The notes beneath the pieces are model-generated. The model was given only the letters and a program-made list of their open reading frames with translations, searched no databases and was not told where the DNA came from. Both the position numbers and the translations under genes were made by a program. Of a stretch of 47,577 nucleotides of DNA, positions 16,046-24,101 are shown piece by piece (positions within the stretch are counted from its first letter, which is position 1; the number at the start of each line of letters is the position of its first letter). Source of the stretch: Burkholderiales bacterium (GTDB lineage: Bacteria > Pseudomonadota > Gammaproteobacteria > Burkholderiales > Burkholderiaceae_D); the NCBI GenBank assembly GCA_947475815.1, contig CANJOT010000004.1:1-47577 (forward strand), in the 5' to 3' direction.

Positions 16046-17893
16046 TCAAGACGCCGCTTCCTTTCGGCTGGTACGGCTGGCTCCGGAGCGCGAAAATTCG
16101 AATGCGCTATCGAGTGTTTTCATGAAATCGCCGATCCTGATCGGCTTGGTGATGTAACGGTAGAACCCGGCCGCGAGGCCATACTCAACGTCGCTGGTCC
16201 TTGCATTGGCGCTGAGCGCCAGCACCGGGATGTGCGCGGTGGCCGGATGCTGGGCCAGCAGCCTCATCGCTTCGATGCCGCTGATACCGGGCAGGTTGAT
16301 ATCCATCAAAATCACATCGGGGAGCAGCGCGCGCGCCTTGCCGAGGCCAGTCTCGCCGTCCAGTGCAGTCAGCAGGCGGATGTCCGGCCGGCCCGAGATG
16401 ATCTCTTCCATGAGCTTCAGGTTGGCGGCATCGTCCTCGATGTAGAGCAGGGTGCGCGAACTCGGCCCGGTTTCCACAGGAACCATGGCGCCCGCCGACG
16501 GCGGTTCGACAACGACCGGCGCCCGGCGCTCGGTGGCAGGGTTCAATTCAACCCAGAACACGCTGCCCTTGCCGACCACGCTGTCCACGCCGATGGCGCC
16601 GCCCATCAATTCAATCACCCGCTTCGATACCACGAGGCCAATGCCCGTGCCCGGCACCGTGCCGCTTTCCTGACCGAGCCGGTTGAAGCGCTCGAACAAC
16701 TGCGCCACGCGCCCGGGCGACAGACCGTCGCCCGTGTCGGTGACACTGATGCGCAGGCGCCCGCTGCTTCCCGGCGCTACCCTGATGACAACCGTTCCGT
16801 CCTGCCGGTTGTATTTGATCGCGTTGAACAGCAGGTTGCACAGTACTTGCTTGAGCCGGTTCCGGTCTGCATTGAGGAGGATGGGCGCATCAACGTCTGG
16901 CCAGGACAGCCCGATGCCGCGCACCTGGGCCTGTGCTTCCATCATGCTCAGGCATTCGCGCATGACCTCGTCAAGCGACACTGGCCCCATCATCAGTGCC
17001 AGCGTACCGGACTCGATCACCGCCAGATCAAGGATTTCGTCAACCAGCGCCAGCAGATACCAGCCGGCCTTAAGGATGTGATCCACATTGCTCTTCTGGG
17101 CTGCGGTTGGCGGCGGCGTTGCAGTTTCAAGCAGTTGTCCAAAGCCGAGGATGGCATGCAGCGGCGTGCGCAATTCGTGACTCATGGTGTAAAGAAACTC
17201 CGACTTGGCGGCATTGGCCTTGTCCGCCTCGGTCCGGGCGCGCACCAGCTCGACATTGTTTTCCTGTACCAGCCGGTCGAGCAGCTTGCGTTCGGTCACG
17301 TCGCTGAGCACGACACGCAACACCGGCGCACCATCGCTCCCTTGGGAGACGGTTGCCAGCCATAGGCCCCAGAATCCACTGCCGTCTTTCCTGACGATGC
17401 GTAACTCGCAGGACTGCGACTCGCCACTCTCGATGAGCTTTTTTCTGCGCAGATAGTAGAGATCGCCATCGTCCCGATGGACAAAGCGGGTCCAGCGCTG
17501 CCCGAGCAGCTCGCTGTGCGTCATGCCGAGCAGGCCAGCGAGCGTCAGGTTGGCCTGCAGGATCAAGCCTTGCTCGCTGACCGTGCAGTAACCCACCGGT
17601 GCCCGATCATAAAGATCAAAATAACGCGCCCGCTCGACGTCCAGCGCCAGTTGCGCCTCACGCAAGGCCTCGTTCTGCATCTCCAGTTCGATCTGGTGGA
17701 CCTGGAGTTCGTGCAGCACCCGCGGCATTTCTTCCAGTGACAGGCTGTTGATGTGCTGCGCCCCCCGTGCAAGGCTGTTCTGCAGGCGAGCTTCTGCCTC
17801 GCGCCGCAGCGTTTCGCGGGCCTTTGCCAGCGTGCTGTCTTCCTGCGACAACGAGGATGCTTGTGCCGCTGCGGGCCGGTTGGCGTCGGTCAC
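16046..17893 (-). CDS. PAS-containing hybrid sensor histidine kinase with receiver domain
   Basis: A 615-residue soluble kinase with no transmembrane segment. In order: an N-terminal coiled segment with the HELQVHQIELEMQNEALR pattern at about 62-80 that often precedes PAS domains in such kinases; a PAS domain at about 90-205; HisKA with His239 in TMSHELRTPL; HATPase with N-box LLFNAIKYN near 357 and TDTGDGLSPG and GTGIGL loops; and a C-terminal receiver with phospho-acceptor Asp531 (LMDINLPG) and a C-terminal Lys in TKPI. GTG at 17893 is chosen because GGGGAG lies 5 bp upstream; the open frame extends to 18091 with sequence that does not look coding. The OmpR-type regulator gene lies just upstream on the same strand and is the likely partner. 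Confidence 0.88.
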   Translation of the reverse strand: MTDANRPAAAQASSLSQEDSTLAKARETLRREAEARLQNSLARGAQHINSLSLEEMPRVLHELQVHQIELEMQNEALREAQLALDVERARYFDLYDRAPVGYCTVSEQGLILQANLTLAGLLGMTHSELLGQRWTRFVHRDDGDLYYLRRKKLIESGESQSCELRIVRKDGSGFWGLWLATVSQGSDGAPVLRVVLSDVTERKLLDRLVQENNVELVRARTEADKANAAKSEFLYTMSHELRTPLHAILGFGQLLETATPPPTAAQKSNVDHILKAGWYLLALVDEILDLAVIESGTLALMMGPVSLDEVMRECLSMMEAQAQVRGIGLSWPDVDAPILLNADRNRLKQVLCNLLFNAIKYNRQDGTVVIRVAPGSSGRLRISVTDTGDGLSPGRVAQLFERFNRLGQESGTVPGTGIGLVVSKRVIELMGGAIGVDSVVGKGSVFWVELNPATERRAPVVVEPPSAGAMVPVETGPSSRTLLYIEDDAANLKLMEEIISGRPDIRLLTALDGETGLGKARALLPDVILMDINLPGISGIEAMRLLAQHPATAHIPVLALSANARTSDVEYGLAAGFYRYITKPIRIGDFMKTLDSAFEFSRSGASRTSRKEAAS

Positions 17894-18124
17894 GGCAGCT
17901 CCCCGGCGATGGAATGCGGCGGACCGGCAAGACCGCGGGCGGCCAGAATCGCTGGCAGGTCTGCTTTTTTGTTCGTTGCACTGATGGCCATGTGTCTGTC
18001 TCCGCGCCAGATCGAAAGCTGTTTCCGATATAGTACGCCGTTCGCAGCGACGTTTCGACACTGGCGCACGCGACCGCTCGTGCCTTTGCATCAGCCCTGC
18101 GTCATACGCCTGCGCCAGATCAGT

Positions 18125-18868
18125 CTAGGGCTGCGCGCTGGCGCTCTCCGCGAGCGCCACCTCTTCCATACGGTAGCCCCAGCCGTACACCGGGATGATG
18201 CGCCAGCCGCGCACCGGCCCAATGCCCAGCTTGCGGCGGATGCGGCTGACATGGGTATCCACCGTGCGCGTGTCGATCTCGTGTTTCACGCCCCAGAGTT
18301 TTTCCAGCAGGTGAACGCGCGAGAGCAGCTTGCCGGGACTCTGGAACAGGTAACAGGCCAGCTCAAATTCGCGCTGAGTCAGCACAACGACCTTGCCGTC
18401 GACGGCAATGCTGCGCCGTTCCTGATCAACCTCATAGGCGCCATACTGCAAGGTGGGCGCGGCCGCCGCAACGTCACTGTCGGCAGCCCGCGGCACCACT
18501 GCGGAACGCAGTCGCCGCGTCAGTGCGCCGATACGTGCCAGCAGTTCATGGAACTTCGGCGGCTTGACGACAAAATCGTCGGCGCCGGCACGCAGGGCTG
18601 TGACCACATCAATCTCGCTGTCACGCGCCGTCACAAAAATGACCGGGATGTCCCAGCCGACATGCTCGCGCACCCACTTGAGCGCCACGTCACCGCTACC
18701 GTCAGGTAGGTTCCAGTCGATGAGCAGCAGGTCGAACGTTTCGGTCGCAAGCGCCGCCAGAAAGGCCTGTACCGTGCCGTAACACTGGCAGCCATCCTCG
18801 TTGCTGTTAAACCAGAGTTTGTAGAGCTCTTGCTGCGCGCTGTCATCTTCCAGAATGCCGATCCGCAC
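18125..18868 (-). CDS. OmpR/PhoB-family response regulator
   Basis: A 247-residue two-domain regulator. The receiver (about 1-115) has an acidic pair at the start (EDD, residues 7-9), phospho-acceptor Asp51 in IDWNLPDGSG, Thr80 in VTAR and Lys102 in VKPP. A linker rich in Ala and Asp follows. The winged helix at about 145-238 has LTQREFELACYLFQ and HVSRIRRKLG, the recognition-helix region of the OmpR class. The gene precedes the hybrid kinase (16046-17893) by 231 bp on the same strand. Since the kinase carries its own receiver, signal flow may need a separate HPt, such as the one at the end of the protein at 24098-25975 (speculative). Confidence 0.93.
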   Translation of the reverse strand: MRIGILEDDSAQQELYKLWFNSNEDGCQCYGTVQAFLAALATETFDLLLIDWNLPDGSGDVALKWVREHVGWDIPVIFVTARDSEIDVVTALRAGADDFVVKPPKFHELLARIGALTRRLRSAVVPRAADSDVAAAAPTLQYGAYEVDQERRSIAVDGKVVVLTQREFELACYLFQSPGKLLSRVHLLEKLWGVKHEIDTRTVDTHVSRIRRKLGIGPVRGWRIIPVYGWGYRMEEVALAESASAQP

Positions 18869-19092
18869 GATCCCAATCCTTTTCCCAGTGACGCCCGAGC
18901 GATACCGGGTCAGCCACGCGTTGCATTGTCAGCGCTTCCAATTGCACCATTCTAACTGGTATGCGCCATGAAAATCAGCGGGGGCCAGGTCAACCAAAAT
19001 GCGAATCCTTTTCAAACAGTTTGCAATCCTGACACATCGCGATGTGCCGTCCTGTTCCAATGCACTCCATGACGTGTACCGAGGTAAAGAAC

Positions 19093-19881
19093 ATGGCCAG
19101 CACAGTTGTTCCTGCAGTCCTGAATATTCAGGGCATCCGTCTTGTCAACCTCGCCATGGAAGAGGTCCTCTCGGCCATCGAATCGGCACTGTTTGCACGC
19201 CAGCCCACCCGCATCAGTTTTGTCAATGACGATTGCATCAACATCGCGGCGCGCGATGCCAACTACCGGGCCGCACTGGCCGACACCGAGTGGCTCCTGA
19301 TCGATGGCGTCGGCATGCGCATTGCCGGCAAGTTGCTCAGCCAGCCAGTGCGTGAAAACATCAATTGCACTGACTTGTTTCCCTACCTGTGCGCCACTTT
19401 GGCACGCCAGCAGCAGCGTCTGTTTCTGTACGGTGCCAGGCCCGGCGTCGCCGCAGCGGTGGCGATCTGGGCACACGCCCGTCATCCCAATCTGAGAATC
19501 GTCGGTACGCAGCACGGTTACCACCGCGCCACGGAGGAAGCGCAGATTGTGGCCGACATCTGCGCAAGCGATGCGGATGTGCTGCTCGTCGCGCTGGGTG
19601 CCCCGCGCCAGGAGGCCTGGATCGCACGCAACATGCGTGACACCGGCGTTACGCTTGCCATCGGCGTGGGCGACCTGTTCGACCATTATTCCGGGCGGAT
19701 TGCCCAGGCACCCGCGTGGATGCGCCGCTGCGGTCTGGGATGGACCTACCAGCTTGCCATGGCACCGCGACGGACTGCGCGCCGTTACCTGGTTGGCAAA
19801 CCCATGTTTCTGGGCAGGATTGCTCTGAGCTGGCTGCGCCAGCGCAACAGCCCCCGGGCGGCTACGCACAAAACCCAATGA
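19093..19881 (+). CDS. WecG/TagA/CpsF-family glycosyltransferase
   Basis: A 262-residue glycosyltransferase. Members add N-acetylmannosamine(uronic acid) or related sugars to lipid-linked intermediates of surface polysaccharides at the inner face of the membrane. Seen here are FVNDDCINIAARD near residue 44, LIDGVGMRIAG near residue 75, VALGAPRQEAWI near residue 166 and the C-terminal GLGWTYQLAMAPRRTARRYLVG, all family landmarks. The ATG at 19093 has a GAGG site 8 bp upstream; a longer frame begins at 19042. It is divergent from the OmpR-type regulator across about 220 bp and is followed by the STAS/phosphatase module. No polysaccharide polymerase or flippase is in view, so it is isolated from a synthesis cluster. 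Confidence 0.9.
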   Translation: MASTVVPAVLNIQGIRLVNLAMEEVLSAIESALFARQPTRISFVNDDCINIAARDANYRAALADTEWLLIDGVGMRIAGKLLSQPVRENINCTDLFPYLCATLARQQQRLFLYGARPGVAAAVAIWAHARHPNLRIVGTQHGYHRATEEAQIVADICASDADVLLVALGAPRQEAWIARNMRDTGVTLAIGVGDLFDHYSGRIAQAPAWMRRCGLGWTYQLAMAPRRTARRYLVGKPMFLGRIALSWLRQRNSPRAATHKTQ

Positions 19882-20154
19882 CCATCGCGGTCACTGTCCG
19901 CGCTGCCCGAACAGGAGTCTTCATTGTCCTGGACTTGCACCAGGGCAACACGCTGATCGGGCCCTGCAGCGACATCGGCGAGAACTGGACTTGTACGACA
20001 ATATCGTGCATGGTTGCCACTTGGCCATTATCGCTTGCAAAAACGTCACCCGTTTCACCGATCCACCACTGCAGACCATGCTGACGCCCGGGAGCGCCAA
20101 GCCTGCCACATCGGCTTCAAGCCAACCGTTTTGTTTCGCTGACCGGACAAGATC

Positions 20155-20493
20155 ATGAAATTCGATATTGAAAAGACCCAGGATGGCCTGAGCGCCATCA
20201 TTCTGGTGCACAGCGAAAGCCTCGATGCCAGTAACGTCAAGGAGTTCAAGGCGGCCCTGCAACCGGCGTTGGGCGCCCATCAAAACATCATCCTCGACAT
20301 GAGCGAGCTGAGCTTTGTCGACAGCTCGGGGCTGGGTGCGCTGCTGTCCTGCCTGCGCACCATGAGCAACAAGAACGGCCAGCTCAAATTGTGCTCCATG
20401 GCCAAGCCTGTCAAGGCACTGTTCGAACTGGTGCGCATGCACCGCATCTTCTCCATCTACAACGACCGCGCGGCCGCCTCATGCGCGCTCTGA
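20155..20493 (+). CDS. STAS-domain anti-sigma factor antagonist (SpoIIAA/RsbV-like)
   Basis: A 112-residue single STAS domain. The motif LSFVDSSGLGALLS near residues 57-70 carries the conserved Asp-Ser-Ser-Gly in which the Ser is phosphorylated by an RsbW-type kinase and dephosphorylated by a PP2C phosphatase (family knowledge). Both activities appear to be encoded in one protein two genes downstream (21336-24101). The stop overlaps the start of the PhnD-like gene by 13 bp, so the genes are coupled. In such switches the unphosphorylated STAS protein sequesters the kinase and frees a sigma factor or another effector. No sigma factor gene is in view, so the final output is unknown; the neighbouring glycosyltransferase hints at polysaccharide control (inference). 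Confidence 0.92.
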   Translation: MKFDIEKTQDGLSAIILVHSESLDASNVKEFKAALQPALGAHQNIILDMSELSFVDSSGLGALLSCLRTMSNKNGQLKLCSMAKPVKALFELVRMHRIFSIYNDRAAASCAL

Positions 20494-21320
20494 TGCTGGC
20501 CCTGGCGTGCGTGCTGCTGTCGGCGACAGCACAGGCACAGATACAGACAGAGGCGCAGGCGCCGCTCGAGATCAGCATCGTGCCGCAGTTCCCGCTCGAG
20601 CAACTGGCGTCGACCTGGAATCCGATTCTGCGCGAAATAACGCGCACCACCGGCATGCGCTTCACGCTGCGCAATTACGCCTCCATCCCGGCCTTCGAAG
20701 AGGCCTTCCTGCGGGGCCAGCCCGATCTGGCCTTCGTCAATCCCTACCATGCGGTCATGGCGCGCAAGGCGGCCGGTTACCTGCCGATCCTGCGTAATGA
20801 CGGCGAGCGGCTGACCGGGCTGTTGGTGGTGCGCAAGGATTCGGGCATCACCAGCCTCAAGCAGCTGGACGGTGCCATCATTGCCTTCCCGGCGCCGAAC
20901 GCCTTTGGCGCTTCACTCTACATGCGCGCGCTGCTGGCCGAGCAGGCCCATCTGCACATCACCCCCGTGTACCGCAGCACGCACCCGAACGTCTTTCGCC
21001 ACGTCATCACCGGCAGCGCCCAGGCGGGTGGCGTGATCCGCCAAACCTTCGACCACGAAACCGCCGAAGTGCGCGACCAGTTGCGCGTTCTGTACGAAAC
21101 GCCACCGGCCTATCCGCACCTGCTGGTGGCCCACCCGCGTGTGCCCCAGAAAGTCCGTCAGGCGCTGCAGGAAGCCTTCATCAAGCTCGCCACCAGCGTC
21201 GAAGGCGCCCGCCTCCTCGAGGGCATCCATATGCGGACACCAGTGCGCGCCAGTTACGCCAACTACCAGCCCCTGGAAAAGCTCGGCCTCGAGCGTTACG
21301 TCGTGCTCAAGACCGACTGA
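20481..21320 (+). CDS. PhnD-like periplasmic phosphate/phosphonate-type binding protein
   Basis: A 279-residue exported protein. A signal peptide of about 21 residues ends ATAQAQ. The body has the PhnD-type layout: IVPQFPLEQLASTWNPIL near residues 36-53, a central DLAFVNPYHAVMARK, and AFPAPNAFGASL. No ABC permease or ATPase is nearby. It sits between a STAS protein and a membrane-bound phosphatase/kinase, so a sensory role, presenting a ligand to the periplasmic loop of the next protein, is more likely than transport. Comparable binding-protein/sensor pairs are common in signalling operons (family knowledge; the pairing here is inferred). Its start lies inside the STAS gene, and the sensor gene follows 15 bp after its stop. 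Confidence 0.88.
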   Translation: MRALMLALACVLLSATAQAQIQTEAQAPLEISIVPQFPLEQLASTWNPILREITRTTGMRFTLRNYASIPAFEEAFLRGQPDLAFVNPYHAVMARKAAGYLPILRNDGERLTGLLVVRKDSGITSLKQLDGAIIAFPAPNAFGASLYMRALLAEQAHLHITPVYRSTHPNVFRHVITGSAQAGGVIRQTFDHETAEVRDQLRVLYETPPAYPHLLVAHPRVPQKVRQALQEAFIKLATSVEGARLLEGIHMRTPVRASYANYQPLEKLGLERYVVLKTD

Positions 21321-21335
21321 GGCTCTTGCTCCGAC

Positions 21336-24101
21336 ATGCGCCTCTGGTCCTACCTGTCGCTGCTGCTCAACGGTATTCTGATCGCCGTATTCCTGTTCTA
21401 CGGTGCATATTCAGCCGTCACGCGCAGCGACAGTTATGCCGCCACCCTGCGCGATGACGCACGCATGACCGCACGCATCATCGCCGCCGCAGCGGCCAAC
21501 GACCTCATCGCCGGCAATCTCGACAATCTCGAGTCCCTGCTCATGCGCGTTGCCGGTAATATGCGCATCAGCGCACTGGCCATCGGCGCTCCCTCCGGCC
21601 AGATCCTCACGCACATCGAACGTGGCGCCGATCAAAAGGTGCGCCCGGTCTACAGCGCCACACCCCAAGCGATCCAGCGCATGATCGAAGGCCCGGTGGC
21701 TGACGAGGAATTCCGCTATCTGGTAGCTGTTGAACGTGGTGGCGTGATCGGCTGGGTTGCCATCGTCAGCAGCCTTGCTGAACTGTCGGCCCTGCGGCGC
21801 AGCATCTGGCTGGAGTCGCTTGCGCTTGCCATGGGCGCATCGGTGTTCTCAAGCCTGCTGCTGCTGTTCATGGTGCGCCGCCTGACGCGCAGCCTGGAGG
21901 CAGCGGCAGAATTTTCTCACCGGCTCATTGAGCGGCCCGGACTGACCATGCCGGTCAACGACCGGGTCGAGGAACTGAAGCGACTCAAGGTGGCGCTCAA
22001 TCAGACCTCGCAATTGCTGCAGCAGCAGTTTCGCCACCTGCAGGACGATGAGGCGCGCAAGAGGGCAACCTTTGAAGCCGCGCTCGACTGTTTTATTGTC
22101 ATCGATGCAGACAACCGTATTCAGGACATGAATCACGCGGCCGAGGCCACCTTTGGATACTCCCGGGAAGAAGCGATCGGCGCGCGCATGAGCGAGCTGA
22201 TCGTGCCGCCTTCGCAGCGCGGCGCGCACGCTGACGGCATGCGTCACTATCTCGAGACCGGTATCGGCCCGGTGCTGCGCAAACGCATCGAACTCAAGGC
22301 GATGCGCGCCGATGGCACCGAACTCCCGGTCGAGGTGTCTATTGTTCCCTTCATGAGTGACGGCAAGCCGCATTTTTTTGGTTCGCTGCGCGACATCAGT
22401 GCACGCAAGGAACTGGAGGCCAAGCAGAAACGCACGCGCTATCTGCTCAAGAGGATGGTCGCCGACCTGCAGGCCAGGCAACTGGCGATGGACCAGCACG
22501 CCATCGTCAGCATCACCGACCTGCGCGGCAACATGATCTACGCCAACGACAAATTCATCGAGACCACGCAGTACAGCCGCGCCGAGCTGATCGGCAAGAA
22601 CCATCGCATGCTCAAGTCCGACGTCCATGACGCCACCTACTATGAGCAGATGTGGAGCACGATTACCGCTGGCCAGGTCTGGAATGGCGAGCTCGCCAAC
22701 CGCCGCAAGGATGGCACCATCTGCTGGGTAGCGACCACCATCGTGCCCATGCTCAATGTCGACGGCCAGGCCGCGCGCTATATCGCCATTCGCACCGATA
22801 TCAACCAGCAAAAGGAGGTGCAGCGCAAACTCGGACGCAACCAGCACGAACTGGAACGCATAATCGTGCAATACCGCGCCACCGAAGTCGAACTGGCCGA
22901 AGCGCGGGCGCAGGAATTGTCGATCGGCAACGCCATTCAGCATACCTTGCTGTTCGGCGAAATTCCGCCCGACCAGGACCGTCTCGAGATGGCTGTGCAT
23001 ACCGAAGCGTCGCAGGGCATCGACGGTGACTTCTACGATTTTTTCAGTTACGGGCCAGACTGTTTCGACGTGTCGATCGGCGATGTCATGGGCAAAGGCG
23101 TACCCGCGGCCCTGCTTGGCGCGGCGTTCAAAAAACAGCAGACGCGCTGTCTGGCGAGCGCGCTCGCGGCGGCGACCGTGCCCGGCCAGTTGCCCAGACC
23201 GGCGGATCTGATCAACAGCCTGCACGCCATGATCACGCCACGGCTGATCTCGCTCGAATCCTTCGTCACCCTGTCTTACCTGCGCTTCGATCTCACCAGC
23301 AACATCGTCACCATGGTGGACGCCGGCCACACCCCGCTGATCCACATCGGCAGCCAAGGGCTGCGCCTGGTCTCGGGTAATAATACGGCGCTCGGTGTGG
23401 TCGAGAGCGAGGTCTATGAACAACTCACGCTGCAACTGCGCAGTGGTGACCTGCTGTTTCTGTTTTCTGACGGCGTGACCGATGCACGGGCCCGAGGCAG
23501 CGAGGGATTTTTCGGTCTGGAGCGTCTTGGCGCGCTGCTGCAGGCGCTCTATCCGGCAGGCCTGCCGGCCACCATTGTGCTGCAGGCGGTGCGCCATGCC
23601 CTGCATGAATTCGAGCAACTGGCGCGACCGGGCGACGACCGCACCTGCATGGTGATCCAGGTCGATGACCCGGCCAGCCGCCAGCAGCGTCTGCCGGGTT
23701 TCGAATTGTCCTGGACCTTGACCGGTCTGGCGCCACTGCGCCAGCACATCCATGCCGCCGCGGCCGACTCGGCGATCAGCGCGGAGGCCACCACAGCGCT
23801 GGCGCTGGCCGCCTTCGAGGCCGCCACCAACATCGTGCGCCACGTGCCCAAGCCCCTTGAGGATGCCACCATCCATGGCCGCATCGAACGCACCAGCCGC
23901 GGCCTGTCGGTGGTACTGCATCACCTCGGCAAACCGTTCGTTCCGCTCCACACACAACCGGAATTCAGCATTGACAACGAAGGGGGGCTGGGGCTGTACA
24001 TCATCCGCAACAGCGCCAGTGAGGTGTACTACGACAGCCCGGCTGAGGGCGTCTGCCGCATCCGCCTCGAACAGCACCTCAGCCCGGAGCCGGTGCAATG
24101 A
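21336..24101 (+). CDS. Membrane PAS-PAS-SpoIIE(PP2C)-RsbW fusion: combined phosphatase and anti-sigma kinase
   Basis: A 921-residue protein. Transmembrane helices lie at about 7-27 and 160-181 and enclose a periplasmic domain of some 130 residues. A HAMP-like linker (to about 232), PAS 1 (about 242-360), PAS 2 (about 378-495) and a coiled coil follow. The PP2C/SpoIIE domain (about 535-778) has metal-site residues in GIDGDFYDFF, IGDVMGKG, DAGHTP, FSDGVTDA and GDDRT. The last domain (about 789-915) is an RsbW-like ATPase with AFEAATNIVRH and GGLGLYIIR. Phosphatase and kinase for the same STAS protein are thus in one chain, so input could set their balance directly (inference). The gene follows the STAS and PhnD-like genes and is ATGA-coupled to the hybrid kinase downstream. 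Confidence 0.9.
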   Translation: MRLWSYLSLLLNGILIAVFLFYGAYSAVTRSDSYAATLRDDARMTARIIAAAAANDLIAGNLDNLESLLMRVAGNMRISALAIGAPSGQILTHIERGADQKVRPVYSATPQAIQRMIEGPVADEEFRYLVAVERGGVIGWVAIVSSLAELSALRRSIWLESLALAMGASVFSSLLLLFMVRRLTRSLEAAAEFSHRLIERPGLTMPVNDRVEELKRLKVALNQTSQLLQQQFRHLQDDEARKRATFEAALDCFIVIDADNRIQDMNHAAEATFGYSREEAIGARMSELIVPPSQRGAHADGMRHYLETGIGPVLRKRIELKAMRADGTELPVEVSIVPFMSDGKPHFFGSLRDISARKELEAKQKRTRYLLKRMVADLQARQLAMDQHAIVSITDLRGNMIYANDKFIETTQYSRAELIGKNHRMLKSDVHDATYYEQMWSTITAGQVWNGELANRRKDGTICWVATTIVPMLNVDGQAARYIAIRTDINQQKEVQRKLGRNQHELERIIVQYRATEVELAEARAQELSIGNAIQHTLLFGEIPPDQDRLEMAVHTEASQGIDGDFYDFFSYGPDCFDVSIGDVMGKGVPAALLGAAFKKQQTRCLASALAAATVPGQLPRPADLINSLHAMITPRLISLESFVTLSYLRFDLTSNIVTMVDAGHTPLIHIGSQGLRLVSGNNTALGVVESEVYEQLTLQLRSGDLLFLFSDGVTDARARGSEGFFGLERLGALLQALYPAGLPATIVLQAVRHALHEFEQLARPGDDRTCMVIQVDDPASRQQRLPGFELSWTLTGLAPLRQHIHAAAADSAISAEATTALALAAFEAATNIVRHVPKPLEDATIHGRIERTSRGLSVVLHHLGKPFVPLHTQPEFSIDNEGGLGLYIIRNSASEVYYDSPAEGVCRIRLEQHLSPEPVQ

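Noticed and set aside
16040-17365. 441-codon plus-strand open frame opposite the first hybrid kinase
   Set aside because: Shadow frame; the minus strand has all kinase motifs in order.
21849-24098. Very long minus-strand open frame (749 codons) opposite the phosphatase/kinase fusion
   Set aside because: It is antisense to a protein with clear PAS, PP2C and ATPase motifs; long antisense frames are common in high-GC DNA. Its translation is rich in His, Gln and Arg with no domain pattern.
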